A model generated the notes under the pieces. It was not told the origin of the DNA, did not search any database, and was given only the letters and a program-made list of their open reading frames with translations. A program made the translations under genes and the position numbers. Positions 1 through 8,393 of a stretch of DNA of 64,000 bases are shown here, piece by piece. This DNA is from Simplicispira metamorpha (GTDB lineage Bacteria > Pseudomonadota > Gammaproteobacteria > Burkholderiales > Burkholderiaceae_C), in assembly GCF_004341365.1 (NCBI RefSeq), contig NZ_SLXH01000022.1, positions 1-64,000 on the forward strand. The letters run 5' to 3'. The stretch's first letter is position 1; every line of letters begins with the position of its first letter.

Positions 1-1194
1 GCCGCAGGACTGAGCTTTCTCATGTCGGTCAGTTTCATCAAGACAACATCCGGGTAATCAGAAATATTTCAAGTCGTTTTGTTTCTAATTAATAAGTGCA
101 GGCTGCACAGTGTTGCGGCCTTGACCGCACGCCCCTCACCCACTTAGAGATGGCAGCAAAGAAACCTTTGCACACACCCACAAGAAGGCCACTGCCCTAG
201 CTACAGGCCACCTTTTTTGCACGGTTGAACATCAAGCAGCAATCGTGGGGCGAATCTGAGATGTCGACAAAGTGACCTAAAAATCCTAACCGCTCGGATA
301 AATGGGATGCCAATCGGGTTGCATTTGACAGGCCTGAACGTCATGAACCGCTTTCAAAAAGAAGCAGGCTCACCTTAACGCCCCCGACAAACTCCAGAAC
401 GACACTCTTTGACCCTACGGATGTGTGAGTGCAGCACACATCAGTTCAGCATCAGGGGCATTTCATCAAAGGTCTTGTCCGTTATCTGGACGGCAAATTG
501 CTGAAACGCATGACTTTTCATCTTGCGAAGACAAGAGAACTTCACACTCTGCATAAAAAACCTTCGGATGGGTGAAATCTCGAGCCAACTGAACGCTATA
601 CACACTTCACACGTTTGAGATTTGGGTAGTTAGTTCAGTCGAATTGAAGAGCGGATGAATACCTCATTCCAATTCTTTGAGCCTCTGCGCTGATTCGTTC
701 GAATTAGAAATCACACCAGTTCTACAAGATGTGCCTCATCGAGTTGAGTGCCATGTTGCAGTGTGTGTTGATAGTACGCCGAACCTTTCTCGTGACGCCC
801 GTTGATTCCTGCAACAAGGTGGAGACGGTGGCAACCTAGCTTGCAGTTAGCAGTTGATTCCCTGAGGGTCAGCACGCTGATGCAGAAGCCAGGAAGCAGT
901 GAGCAGAGAAGACACCCAAAAGAGAGCCAGACAGTGTTGTGAGCAACGTTGTTTTGGCAGAAAAGAGCAACCGACGAAAGAATATCTTTATTAAAGACTA
1001 ATGACTAGGAGACAAATGCCAAAATTTACCTATGTAACCTCATCATTTCAGCATGAGATTCATTCCTCCAAGCCATGTCTAAAGCCTTCCTAAGCCATGG
1101 GCTAGAAACTTCCAGGCCATCAGTGGCCAGATAGCAGCGGCCAACTCATGGTCGCATCCTCCTTAATTCTTCACCCAGCCACCAACAACTCCAA
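1..1194. other. Gene-free stretch upstream of the TrfA-like gene
   Basis: I see no convincing coding region here on either strand. The stretch is AT-richer than the following accessory genes and precedes a replication initiator gene, so it could hold that initiator's origin or promoter. I could not find a regular iteron series, only loose repeats such as AAGCCATG near 1070-1105 and several GAATT-containing stretches near 640-710. Confidence 0.4.
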
Positions 1195-2289
1195 GTGGCT
1201 ATCAAAACCTTAAACATCATGACAGAATCGCAAATTACGAAAAACCGAATCTCGGAAATGGCTGTGCAAGCACAAGCAGCAAGAGCCCAAGCCGATAGAA
1301 CAGATATAGGCACCAAAGAAAAATTTAATCTTTTAGGGGCCGCTCAAACAATCGAAGTAAGCATCTCAATTCTTAAGAATTCCCTCAAAAAAGATGCGTC
1401 CGAAACATTCATCCATGACTTGCAACACAATACAGCAGATGCAGAATTGAAACATAAGCGTCAGCGTCAGTCTGTTCGAAGTGAGGATGGTGTTTTTCTG
1501 CCATCATGGGAAAAAGGAAATTTTGCTCTCCCGAATTCAATCATCAGGTCGGCACTGTTTTCTTCTTGTTCAAATCCATTGACGGTTACAGGGCATCAGA
1601 AGATTAAAACACAAGGGCAAAACGCCATCATTCTTGATGGCCATCTTGTTGACTATGACCGACTTGTGTGGGCTGCTTTACTCACCATTGCGAAAGACAC
1701 TCCTCTGGCAGAATCTCCAGATTCACCATGGACTACAGTGACATACTGGCAATTAGCGACAGCGATGAATATAAATTTCGGCACGAGTGCGAAAAAGGCA
1801 ATTCGCAGTAGCTTGTTGCGCCTGATGTCAGCCAGACTCGAGGTTCGTGTCAAGCACCTCAACTTCAACCTGCCTCAGTTGGTCGAAATCTCTTTGGAAG
1901 AGGTTCCAGGCAGAGCATCCAGAAAAAACCCTGACGCCACCACAGAAAGGATTGTGTTCAGAATACCTAAAAACGTCGCTGAACTCTTTGGTCGCGCATC
2001 ATGGACTAAAGTACCTGAATCTGCGATGAAATTTTCAGACCTCGTTCGCTGGTTGGCAATCTACTACAGCAGCCACGCCCAGCCCTATCCTCTTCCTTTG
2101 AAAGACCTGTACGATTTTTCAGGGTCGACATGCGGTATGGCGGAGTTCAAAAATCGTCTCGAGCAAGCGCTGAAAAAACTTGCAAAAGAAGAAACACCCG
2201 AGGAAATACGCGTTAAGTCCTACCATTTAGACCCAGAAAAAAAGACGATGACTGTGAAAATGTGCCGTTGGACACATCAAGAGGCATGA
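1195..2289 (+). CDS. TrfA-like plasmid replication initiator
   Basis: This 364-residue protein resembles the TrfA family of broad-host-range plasmid initiators, which bind iterons and help load the replicative helicase at the origin. The middle carries the family pattern: a LPNSIIRSALF segment (about 113-123), a D..VW..LL.IA block, then a winged-helix-like stretch with K.AIRSSLLRL..A.LE (about 203-217). A second wing follows around residues 270-340. The start used is GTG; an in-frame ATG lies 24 nt downstream at 1219 and may be the real start. It stands alone, with a transposase fragment just downstream. It is a second initiator, since an unrelated RepA gene lies at 32.5 kb. The family call is by motif memory, not a search. 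Confidence 0.7.
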   Translation: MAIKTLNIMTESQITKNRISEMAVQAQAARAQADRTDIGTKEKFNLLGAAQTIEVSISILKNSLKKDASETFIHDLQHNTADAELKHKRQRQSVRSEDGVFLPSWEKGNFALPNSIIRSALFSSCSNPLTVTGHQKIKTQGQNAIILDGHLVDYDRLVWAALLTIAKDTPLAESPDSPWTTVTYWQLATAMNINFGTSAKKAIRSSLLRLMSARLEVRVKHLNFNLPQLVEISLEEVPGRASRKNPDATTERIVFRIPKNVAELFGRASWTKVPESAMKFSDLVRWLAIYYSSHAQPYPLPLKDLYDFSGSTCGMAEFKNRLEQALKKLAKEETPEEIRVKSYHLDPEKKTMTVKMCRWTHQEA

Positions 2290-2312
2290 GTGGGCCGTGG
2301 TCTTATGGCTGT

Positions 2313-2642
2313 TCACGCAACATAAACAGGTATCGGAAGGTGCGTGAAGGCATTGGCCGCAGGCTGGCGTTCGTACAAAGCCTGCTCCAGCGCGTCCAGC
2401 ACGAAGTCGGTTTGCATGCTGCGGCTGACCCGCCAGCCCACAATGCGCCGGGCGTACACATCCACGACAAAGGCCACGTACAGCCAGCCTTGCCAGGTGC
2501 TGACATAGGTGAAGTCCGATACCCACAGCTCGTTGGGTCGGCTGGCCTTGAATTGCCGTTTGACGTGGTCCAACGGGCACGGTGCCGATGCCACAGGTGC
2601 CTCTCTTCGTGTTGGAGCAACGTAATGCACACACCGTGACAT
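2313..2642 (-). pseudogene. IS3-family transposase OrfB fragment (rve domain)
   Basis: The minus strand encodes the first part of an IS3-type integrase core: APCPLDHVKRQFKASRPN, then LWVSDFTYVSTWQGWLYVAF with the first catalytic Asp, VVDVYARRIVGW, and FVLDALEQALYERQP. Similarity stops shortly after that and the frame closes, so the later catalytic Asp and Glu are missing. The N-terminal domain is also absent. It is a dead IS remnant next to the initiator gene, marking a past insertion and deletion. Confidence 0.8.
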
Positions 2643-3098
2643 TACTTACAAACAACTCTAACAGAGTAACGGCCACACAAATGTGGCTGGGCTGGTGCCC
2701 TCAACTCAACGCCTGCCGAACAAAGCCTTGAGCAAATCCCTTCGATTGCAGGGCAATTGGCGTAGACGCTTTCAAGTACCCCAGGCTACTCGCTCGAAAA
2801 GAACCCCTTGATGGGGGGATGCGCGCACTGTCACATTGCTCACTTTGCCCGGAAGCGGGATGAAGAAGCCGTATACCTCCAGGTTAGGGCGCCCAACGAC
2901 AAGAGGTTGCGACTCATCTCAGCCATAAAAATAGGCCAAGCTCCACAAACTACTTGCCCTAGAAGTGGTGCTCGAGAGCGTCCGCCCCAGAAGTTGACTG
3001 CAAATATTGGTGGATAGGCGAAAACTGCCATTCCCTTAAAACTTGGCATGCCGTCGCAATCTTTCGGCGGTGCAACTTTTTCAAGAAATTGGATAAAT
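2643..3098. other. Intergenic stretch with no recognised gene
   Basis: Short open frames exist but none has recognisable protein character or a good ribosome-binding site. It separates the IS3 remnant from the hypothetical genes that follow. Confidence 0.35.
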
Positions 3099-3425
3099 AT
3101 GCAAGTCCTCCAGAAAATCGGAACTCGCGTTCAGGCCGCAAAAACCGCAATCAATGGTGCGGGCGAGACTTATCACTGCAATGCCGCCGTAGCCGACCAT
3201 GGCCTGGCCCAGGTCGTGGCACAACGGGCTACCAACTTGGCGCATGAACACCCAAGCCTCTCTCAGGCCGACGCCATGATGCTGGCGGCTCGAGAAGTCG
3301 GCCTTGTTCAGTCCTTCGCGACAGGCAGCAAGCCGTTTCACGAGGTGCGCATGCAGCTTGATGCTCGTGTGCGCAAGCAGAGCGCCACTTCGCCTCAGAC
3401 CACCAGCCAACTCTCTATCGTCTAA
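3099..3425 (+). CDS. Small hypothetical protein
   Basis: This frame gives a 108-residue, Ala/Gln-rich, probably helical protein from an ATG at 3099. It includes a segment HPSLSQADAMMLAAREVG that resembles the 'hPelsyaeAmrlaa' helices of phage and plasmid proteins of unknown role. An upstream in-frame ATG at 3048 is possible. It lies 79 nt before the 540-residue gene on the same strand, so the two may be co-transcribed. I do not recognise a family. Confidence 0.45.
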   Translation: MQVLQKIGTRVQAAKTAINGAGETYHCNAAVADHGLAQVVAQRATNLAHEHPSLSQADAMMLAAREVGLVQSFATGSKPFHEVRMQLDARVRKQSATSPQTTSQLSIV

Positions 3426-3504
3426 TGTAATCTTTGCACCCGATTGCCTACTGGGCCGACCCTTTGGCGGCCCAACTTTCCCAACAAGAATCCAGGAACT
3501 GAAG

Positions 3505-5127
3505 ATGCGTGAAGCCGGTGTCCACGTGTACAAGAACCTGCAGGCAGTGCCTACGGGAGTGACCCCTTTTTGCTTGGAGCCCAGCGTGGAACGCAACAAA
3601 CAGTTGTCGCGTCTCACCAACTTGGTTGCGGATATCCTTACTGTCACCAAAGGAAAGGCCAAGCAGTTGCTAGAGCAGCACCCTCAAGACGCTGAGGGGC
3701 TCTACAACGCCCTGATTTTTGCACGCGGAAACAGCCCTGAAGAGGGAGGCATGGCCGATGCAGTGTCTCAGAAGTGGCGCGGTACCACCATGGCCCTGCT
3801 TCCTGCGTCGGACTGGATTTCGCACCAGGGACCCAACCCGGATGCTTTTCTGGTTAGGCAGGACACGCTGGGCAACCACGCATCTCTGCGGCACGTCTCC
3901 CTACAGACGCTTGACTATCGCGAAAGTTTTGACCCAGCGCGGGACCGGGTGGCTTTGCTGAAAGAGCTTCGAAGCAAGTTACCCGCTTCTGTGCGAGCGC
4001 AGTTTCAATCGCTGCTGACGCTTATCAGTGAAGCAGAGACTCCCTTCCTCAAACGTCGACTTGCCGCGTACCCACACAACGACGACCTGCACCTACTTCT
4101 CCTAATCGAGAATTTGGAACATTTATTCAATGTCCGAAAGCACGACGCTGAAAGGGTCCTGCGCCGGCGGCATGACTACCCCGACACCGTCCCTACGCCC
4201 CCGAATCACTTCGTGGGGCTGGCCAATGCAGCCTACAAGGCGGCGTTGGCAGACTTCTCCCAGACTGATGGGCCGACGACTTTGGATTTTTCCGTCACAG
4301 TGCAGAACGAGCCAGGCCACCTCATCCTGATGGTGATGTTCAACATCTGTGCAAACCGGCAGCTGCTTGAGCGTGCCCGCCAACAAGCATTGACGGCAAC
4401 GGCCGGGGAGGCGAACGGCAAGTTTTTAGACGCCCTCAACCGGGCGGGCATCCATGAGCTAGACACCTTCGAATTTTCTGGGCGCAATCCCAAGTGGGCC
4501 CCCGGCCACCCGAGATATGCCCTTTATCAAAATTGCGCTGGCGCGTCCCTCGACGACTATGAGGCAGCTCTTGATGGGATGAGTTTGGTGGACTGCACCC
4601 GAGCAGGGCTTGTAGCGCAGTTTGGACCCGGCAGTCAGTGGGCCAAAACGGCGGGTTGCAAGCCACTGCTGGACTACGACCTGAATTGGGTGATGCGCCT
4701 AGCTGAGGTCAACCACGAGCATTTCCGAGGAACGCGCTTGGGGGGCAGAGAGGCAACCTACGTAACTTGGCATACGGCTGTCATGGCGGTGATGGCTTGC
4801 TGGCACAGCAACCCTTCTGTCCAAAAGGTGCATGCGCCATCTGAGCGCCAAGTACGAGCCTTCCCCGCCCGCAACGCAGGGCGTGAGTGGTCGCCAACAG
4901 CCGAGCATCTGGCGCTCTACGCCGTCATGACGGGCCAGCTTCTATTTGGCAACTCCGGACTGACCTTGCGCTCTGACACCGTAGCGGAATATGTTCAGGC
5001 TCATGTGCATATCCACGCGGCGACCCAAGGCTTGATATCCAAGGTGTTCAAGCAAGGTTCACCCAGGATGCTCCTCGCATACTCAATCCGCCTTAGTCTT
5101 GCCGGGAGAAGGCCACAACCATGTTGA
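3505..5127 (+). CDS. Hypothetical protein, 540 aa, unrecognised
   Basis: I chose the ATG at 3505 because an AGGA sits about 10 nt upstream and the longer frame from 3304 has low-complexity, non-protein-like sequence before it. The protein is soluble-looking, with no signal peptide and no obvious membrane segments. Around residues 130-200 it is helical and charged; near 210-300 there is a LLLLIENLEHLFNVRKHDAERVLRRRHDYP stretch split by charged turns, and the C-terminal third is rich in His and aromatic residues. No P-loop, nuclease or HTH motif is visible. Its setting among plasmid debris suggests an accessory cargo gene, but no function can be assigned. Confidence 0.6.
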   Translation: MREAGVHVYKNLQAVPTGVTPFCLEPSVERNKQLSRLTNLVADILTVTKGKAKQLLEQHPQDAEGLYNALIFARGNSPEEGGMADAVSQKWRGTTMALLPASDWISHQGPNPDAFLVRQDTLGNHASLRHVSLQTLDYRESFDPARDRVALLKELRSKLPASVRAQFQSLLTLISEAETPFLKRRLAAYPHNDDLHLLLLIENLEHLFNVRKHDAERVLRRRHDYPDTVPTPPNHFVGLANAAYKAALADFSQTDGPTTLDFSVTVQNEPGHLILMVMFNICANRQLLERARQQALTATAGEANGKFLDALNRAGIHELDTFEFSGRNPKWAPGHPRYALYQNCAGASLDDYEAALDGMSLVDCTRAGLVAQFGPGSQWAKTAGCKPLLDYDLNWVMRLAEVNHEHFRGTRLGGREATYVTWHTAVMAVMACWHSNPSVQKVHAPSERQVRAFPARNAGREWSPTAEHLALYAVMTGQLLFGNSGLTLRSDTVAEYVQAHVHIHAATQGLISKVFKQGSPRMLLAYSIRLSLAGRRPQPC

Positions 5128-5479
5128 TGACAGACTGCCGTGCGCTACGACCTCGCTATCGACAAATTTGACGCGGTGCGGGGCTACAAAGACCTATGCT
5201 GCTGCGACCTGCTCTGGCACCGCGGTAAGCCCGAGCTCGGGCAAGAACGAATTCACGGAAGTATCCATGAAGGCGACCGTGGGGCTATCTCCGCAATTGT
5301 CTCTAGCAGGAGGGGTCTGGCGACTTTCGGCGAGCGGCTGTCAAGCTAGCAAGTTCAGCAGCACGTGCAAACGGATTTCAGACAACTCCCGCCCGACGCT
5401 GCCCTCGATGGCACCCCGGCAAAGTCGGCCGCGCGACGGACGGACAGTTCTAGGTTTTCTCCCCCGCAGAAGGATGTTC
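5128..5479. other. Intergenic stretch, possible degraded coding sequence
   Basis: Frames on the plus strand are interrupted. A short stretch near 5275-5330 reads PQLSLAG.VWRLSASG, faintly like the SymE-toxin pattern P.L.L.G.W...AGF, but the surrounding frame does not support a gene. Confidence 0.25.
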
Positions 5480-5755
5480 ATGAGCACCAAAGCCACCCTC
5501 AAATCACGGCTTCGAGTCGACGGTCAACCCGGCTTTCACCTATATGACGACGTGCTGACCGAAATGGCATACGAACTCGCCGAGGAAAGTGGCTCTACCT
5601 CTACCCCTGCCCCTCCGGTCTATTTGACTTTGGAGGGTGTCGAAGTCGAGCTGCGAACTTTGCCATCGGGCGGCGCGGCGGTGACACTGACCATCCCTCG
5701 CGACATGGCGCGCGAGTTGGGCCTGGTGCCCCCTGAAAACAGAGAGCTGGAGTAA
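5480..5755 (+). CDS. Small hypothetical protein, 91 aa
   Basis: The start at 5480 is favoured by AGAAGGA five nt upstream; an alternative ATG lies six nt earlier at 5474. The product is acidic, with a central LTLEGVEVELRTL segment and a C-terminal AVTLTIPRDMARELGLVPP segment that looks like a short strand followed by a helix. This is reminiscent of AbrB/SpoVT or antitoxin-like small proteins, but too weak for a call. No partner toxin gene follows. Confidence 0.5.
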   Translation: MSTKATLKSRLRVDGQPGFHLYDDVLTEMAYELAEESGSTSTPAPPVYLTLEGVEVELRTLPSGGAAVTLTIPRDMARELGLVPPENRELE

Positions 5756-5771
5756 ATAGCTCCGTGCTGTG

Positions 5772-6245
5772 TCACGTTAGCGATGTCAACAGCCGAAGAA
5801 TTCGCGGGTTCGCTTCGCCGAGCCCCACGCCCGCCCCATCACGCAAAGCGATGCCGAGGCGCTCGGCAGTCCACGACGCCACAGCAGCTGACCGGGACAC
5901 CCCAGCGGAGCAATGGACAACCAGGTCGATTTCATCGGCACAGGCATGAAGTCGGTCAACGAACTCCTGGACAGCGTGTGCATGCGATAGAGCCGGAGCA
6001 AAGTTGCCGTGGATTTCACAGTACCTGAAGTGCTGCTCTTCGGTAGGCTCAACAGAGCCGTGCTACCGGAGAATGCAACAGACGTCCATCACCAAGTCAA
6101 CATCCGTGAAGTCATATTTGCACTGAGATAGAACAGTTGCGCCCAACCAATCGCAATTTTTTGGGCACCTTTGAGGTCGCAACGTGGTGCAAACGGTGAC
6201 AACCAAAAAGGGATAATCTGACCGCCAAAGCCCAAAAGCGGCCAT
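5772..6245 (-). pseudogene. Dual-specificity/tyrosine phosphatase-like gene, interrupted
   Basis: Minus-strand translation from 6062 down to the TGA at 5772-5774 reads HCSAGVSRSAAVASW, a clear Cys-X5-Arg phosphatase loop. It follows HAVQEFVDRLHACADEIDLVV and precedes a closing NPRILRLL typical of small bacterial dual-specificity phosphatases. In the same frame a TAG at 6063-6065 separates this from an upstream 60-codon frame starting at 6245. No good start codon follows the stop before the conserved region, so the gene looks broken, although use of an unusual start cannot be excluded. It lies at the downstream end of the minus-strand helicase block. Confidence 0.55.
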
Positions 6246-6272
6246 CCATCGGAGCTCTCGACAAGATTACTC

Positions 6273-8390
6273 TCAATGACACACCAATAACGCCCCCCGC
6301 TTTGCTCTGGTCAGCGCAACATACAACAGCTGTCGCTGGGTACCGCCATCTGGGTTGCTATCAAGGTAGCTTTTGGGCGCCACAACCGCCACACAATCAA
6401 ACTCCAGACCTTTGGCCCGGTGCATGGTGGACAGGTACACCACCCCTCGCTCGTCGGTATGGCTGCTCTGGGCCGTAATAGCCACGGTTCGTACCCCTGA
6501 TTGCTGCAGCAACTGGGCCAGCGCATCACGGTTTTTCTCGCTGGACGCGACCACACAGAAAGTCAATGCGATGGATTCCTCCTCGGTTAACTTCCACGAG
6601 GACAGGAACGCCTGGATGTGAGGAAAAGCTTCCTCCAGACCGTTGACGTGCGCAACGACCGGTGCGGGCCCGTGCGAGAGTGAACGGTATCGCACTGACT
6701 CGTCTTGCCCATCATCGAGGTCGTCAATTTCTACACCTTCGAGCAAAGACACCGCCTGGCGTCGTATTTCGTCGGTGGTACGGTAGTTGATATAGAGCTT
6801 TCTGGAACGCCCCCGAATGTCAATACCGCACTTGCTCATGGCCGCTTTGTTGCGGCTGTAAATGCGCTGGTGACCATCACCCACAAAGAACAAGTCGTTA
6901 GTATCCGCAGGAATCATGGCCCGCAGCAGTTTCAGCGCCTGGGGGCCAAAGTCCTGGGTTTCATCAATGATGATGGCGCTATAGGGGCTGGGTTTGGACT
7001 CTTGTTCCGCCACGAGCACCTGCGCCACTTCGCGGTAGGCATCGTCCACCTCCTTGAGCTTGCGAGAGGCCAACTGGCCTCGGTACTCCTCAAACACCGG
7101 CCAGACAGCGTCGCGCTTGGCACGGCTGAGCACCACGCCACGGCCAACACGTTTGGCTGTGCGGTACTCTTCCTGGGTCGTAATGCCCTGGGCCAAAACC
7201 ACTTGCTCCAGTTCCTGCTCATAAAAGCTGGGGGGCAAGTCCAAGCTGCTATCTCGCACAGCCAACGCCGACTGCCAGGCCTGCAAGGCACCTTCCTGCT
7301 TACGGTCATAGACGATGCGGTGTTCCCACCGGCGACTGCGCATGAAACCATGCACCCAGGCATCCAGATTGGTGACCTCCAGTTTGGCCAGCGTAGTGGC
7401 TCCGCACAGGGTCTTGAGGTTCTGGTCAATATCGGTGGCCAGGTTTTTGGTGAAGGTCGTGAACAACACCTTCTTGCCCGCTGGCGTGCGGTTTTCTGCC
7501 AGCCACCGTGCCCGGTGCATGGCCAACACTGTTTTACCAGTACCGGCACCCCCCAAGACGCGGACCGGGCCACTGCGGTCGCCAACGGCCAGCTTGGCCT
7601 GTGTCGGGTGCAAAAACACACGCCATTGCGACAGCGGGGCATTCAGAATGGCCGCCAATGACTCATCGTCACTGACCACGACAAAACGGGACTGTGACTC
7701 GGGTGTGGCCAAGGCTGCTGCAAAGTCTTGCGTGTCGATTTGACGGTCTACGCGGGTTTCGCGGATGTGCAGCACATGGTCAACGCTGTCGCCCGCTGCC
7801 ACCAAAAACAGTCCCTCGTAAGCTTCAACCGGCAAGCACGATTGCACCTGGTCCAAAGCCGCCTCATCGGCGAGGTGTTTGACCATGTCCACCAGTTCAG
7901 CAGGAACGCCCAGGCTCATGAGCTGCTGGTCCGACAGAGCGGCAAAAACGGTTTTTTTCTTCTCAGGCGGCGCTTGCACGGGCAGCGTGTCAGAGGTCGA
8001 TTCGGGTACTGAAGGGATGATAGAGGCGGCGCTTGGCTCAGGCACCTGTTCCACAGTCACCAGCTGCATGGCACCAGTGACCGGATTGATGGTCAGCTTG
8101 CGGTTTTCTGCCCAGCGGTAGGCTGCGTCGTGGTGGTCCACATAGAGCAGCACGTACACATCGCCTGATTTGGGCTTGAACACAATGCCGCGCCAGTCCA
8201 CATCCAGGCGTACCGACTTCAGGTTTGGGTCACGCGCGCCCTGGATGTTTTCGTAATTGATGCCAGCGCTTGTGGGGTCAGCCTGAAACTGCACAGCCCA
8301 CTTCATCACCTTGGCATGAACTTTCACTGGCAATTTGGCCAGCTGCATCAAAAAATCGTTGCTCAGCGCAACTTTCGGCTGGAGACTCAT
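6273..8390 (-). CDS. UvrD-like helicase with N-terminal RelE/ParE-like domain
   Basis: The 705-residue protein joins two parts. Residues about 1-100 resemble the RelE/ParE toxin fold (LAKLPVKVHAKVMKWAVQF, then RGIVFKPKSGDVYVLLYVDHHDAAYRWA). Residues about 250-705 form a superfamily 1 UvrD/Rep helicase: Walker A GGAGTGKT near 280-287, Walker B IIIDETQDFG, motif IV YINYRTTDE, motif V STMHRAKGLEFD and motif VI YVALTRAKRG at the C-terminus. A low-complexity Pro/Glu linker joins them. It begins 3 nt after the stop of the upstream DruE-like gene, so they are almost certainly co-translated. The toxin-like domain may recognise or cut nucleic acid, or be purely structural; I cannot identify active residues. 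Confidence 0.8.
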   Translation of the reverse strand: MSLQPKVALSNDFLMQLAKLPVKVHAKVMKWAVQFQADPTSAGINYENIQGARDPNLKSVRLDVDWRGIVFKPKSGDVYVLLYVDHHDAAYRWAENRKLTINPVTGAMQLVTVEQVPEPSAASIIPSVPESTSDTLPVQAPPEKKKTVFAALSDQQLMSLGVPAELVDMVKHLADEAALDQVQSCLPVEAYEGLFLVAAGDSVDHVLHIRETRVDRQIDTQDFAAALATPESQSRFVVVSDDESLAAILNAPLSQWRVFLHPTQAKLAVGDRSGPVRVLGGAGTGKTVLAMHRARWLAENRTPAGKKVLFTTFTKNLATDIDQNLKTLCGATTLAKLEVTNLDAWVHGFMRSRRWEHRIVYDRKQEGALQAWQSALAVRDSSLDLPPSFYEQELEQVVLAQGITTQEEYRTAKRVGRGVVLSRAKRDAVWPVFEEYRGQLASRKLKEVDDAYREVAQVLVAEQESKPSPYSAIIIDETQDFGPQALKLLRAMIPADTNDLFFVGDGHQRIYSRNKAAMSKCGIDIRGRSRKLYINYRTTDEIRRQAVSLLEGVEIDDLDDGQDESVRYRSLSHGPAPVVAHVNGLEEAFPHIQAFLSSWKLTEEESIALTFCVVASSEKNRDALAQLLQQSGVRTVAITAQSSHTDERGVVYLSTMHRAKGLEFDCVAVVAPKSYLDSNPDGGTQRQLLYVALTRAKRGALLVCH

Positions 8391-8393
8391 GCG

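Noticed and set aside
5275-5400. Faint SymE-like toxin pattern (PQLSLAG.VWRLSASG)
   Set aside because: Only about 15 residues resemble the family, the downstream part does not fit in any one frame, and no start signal supports it.
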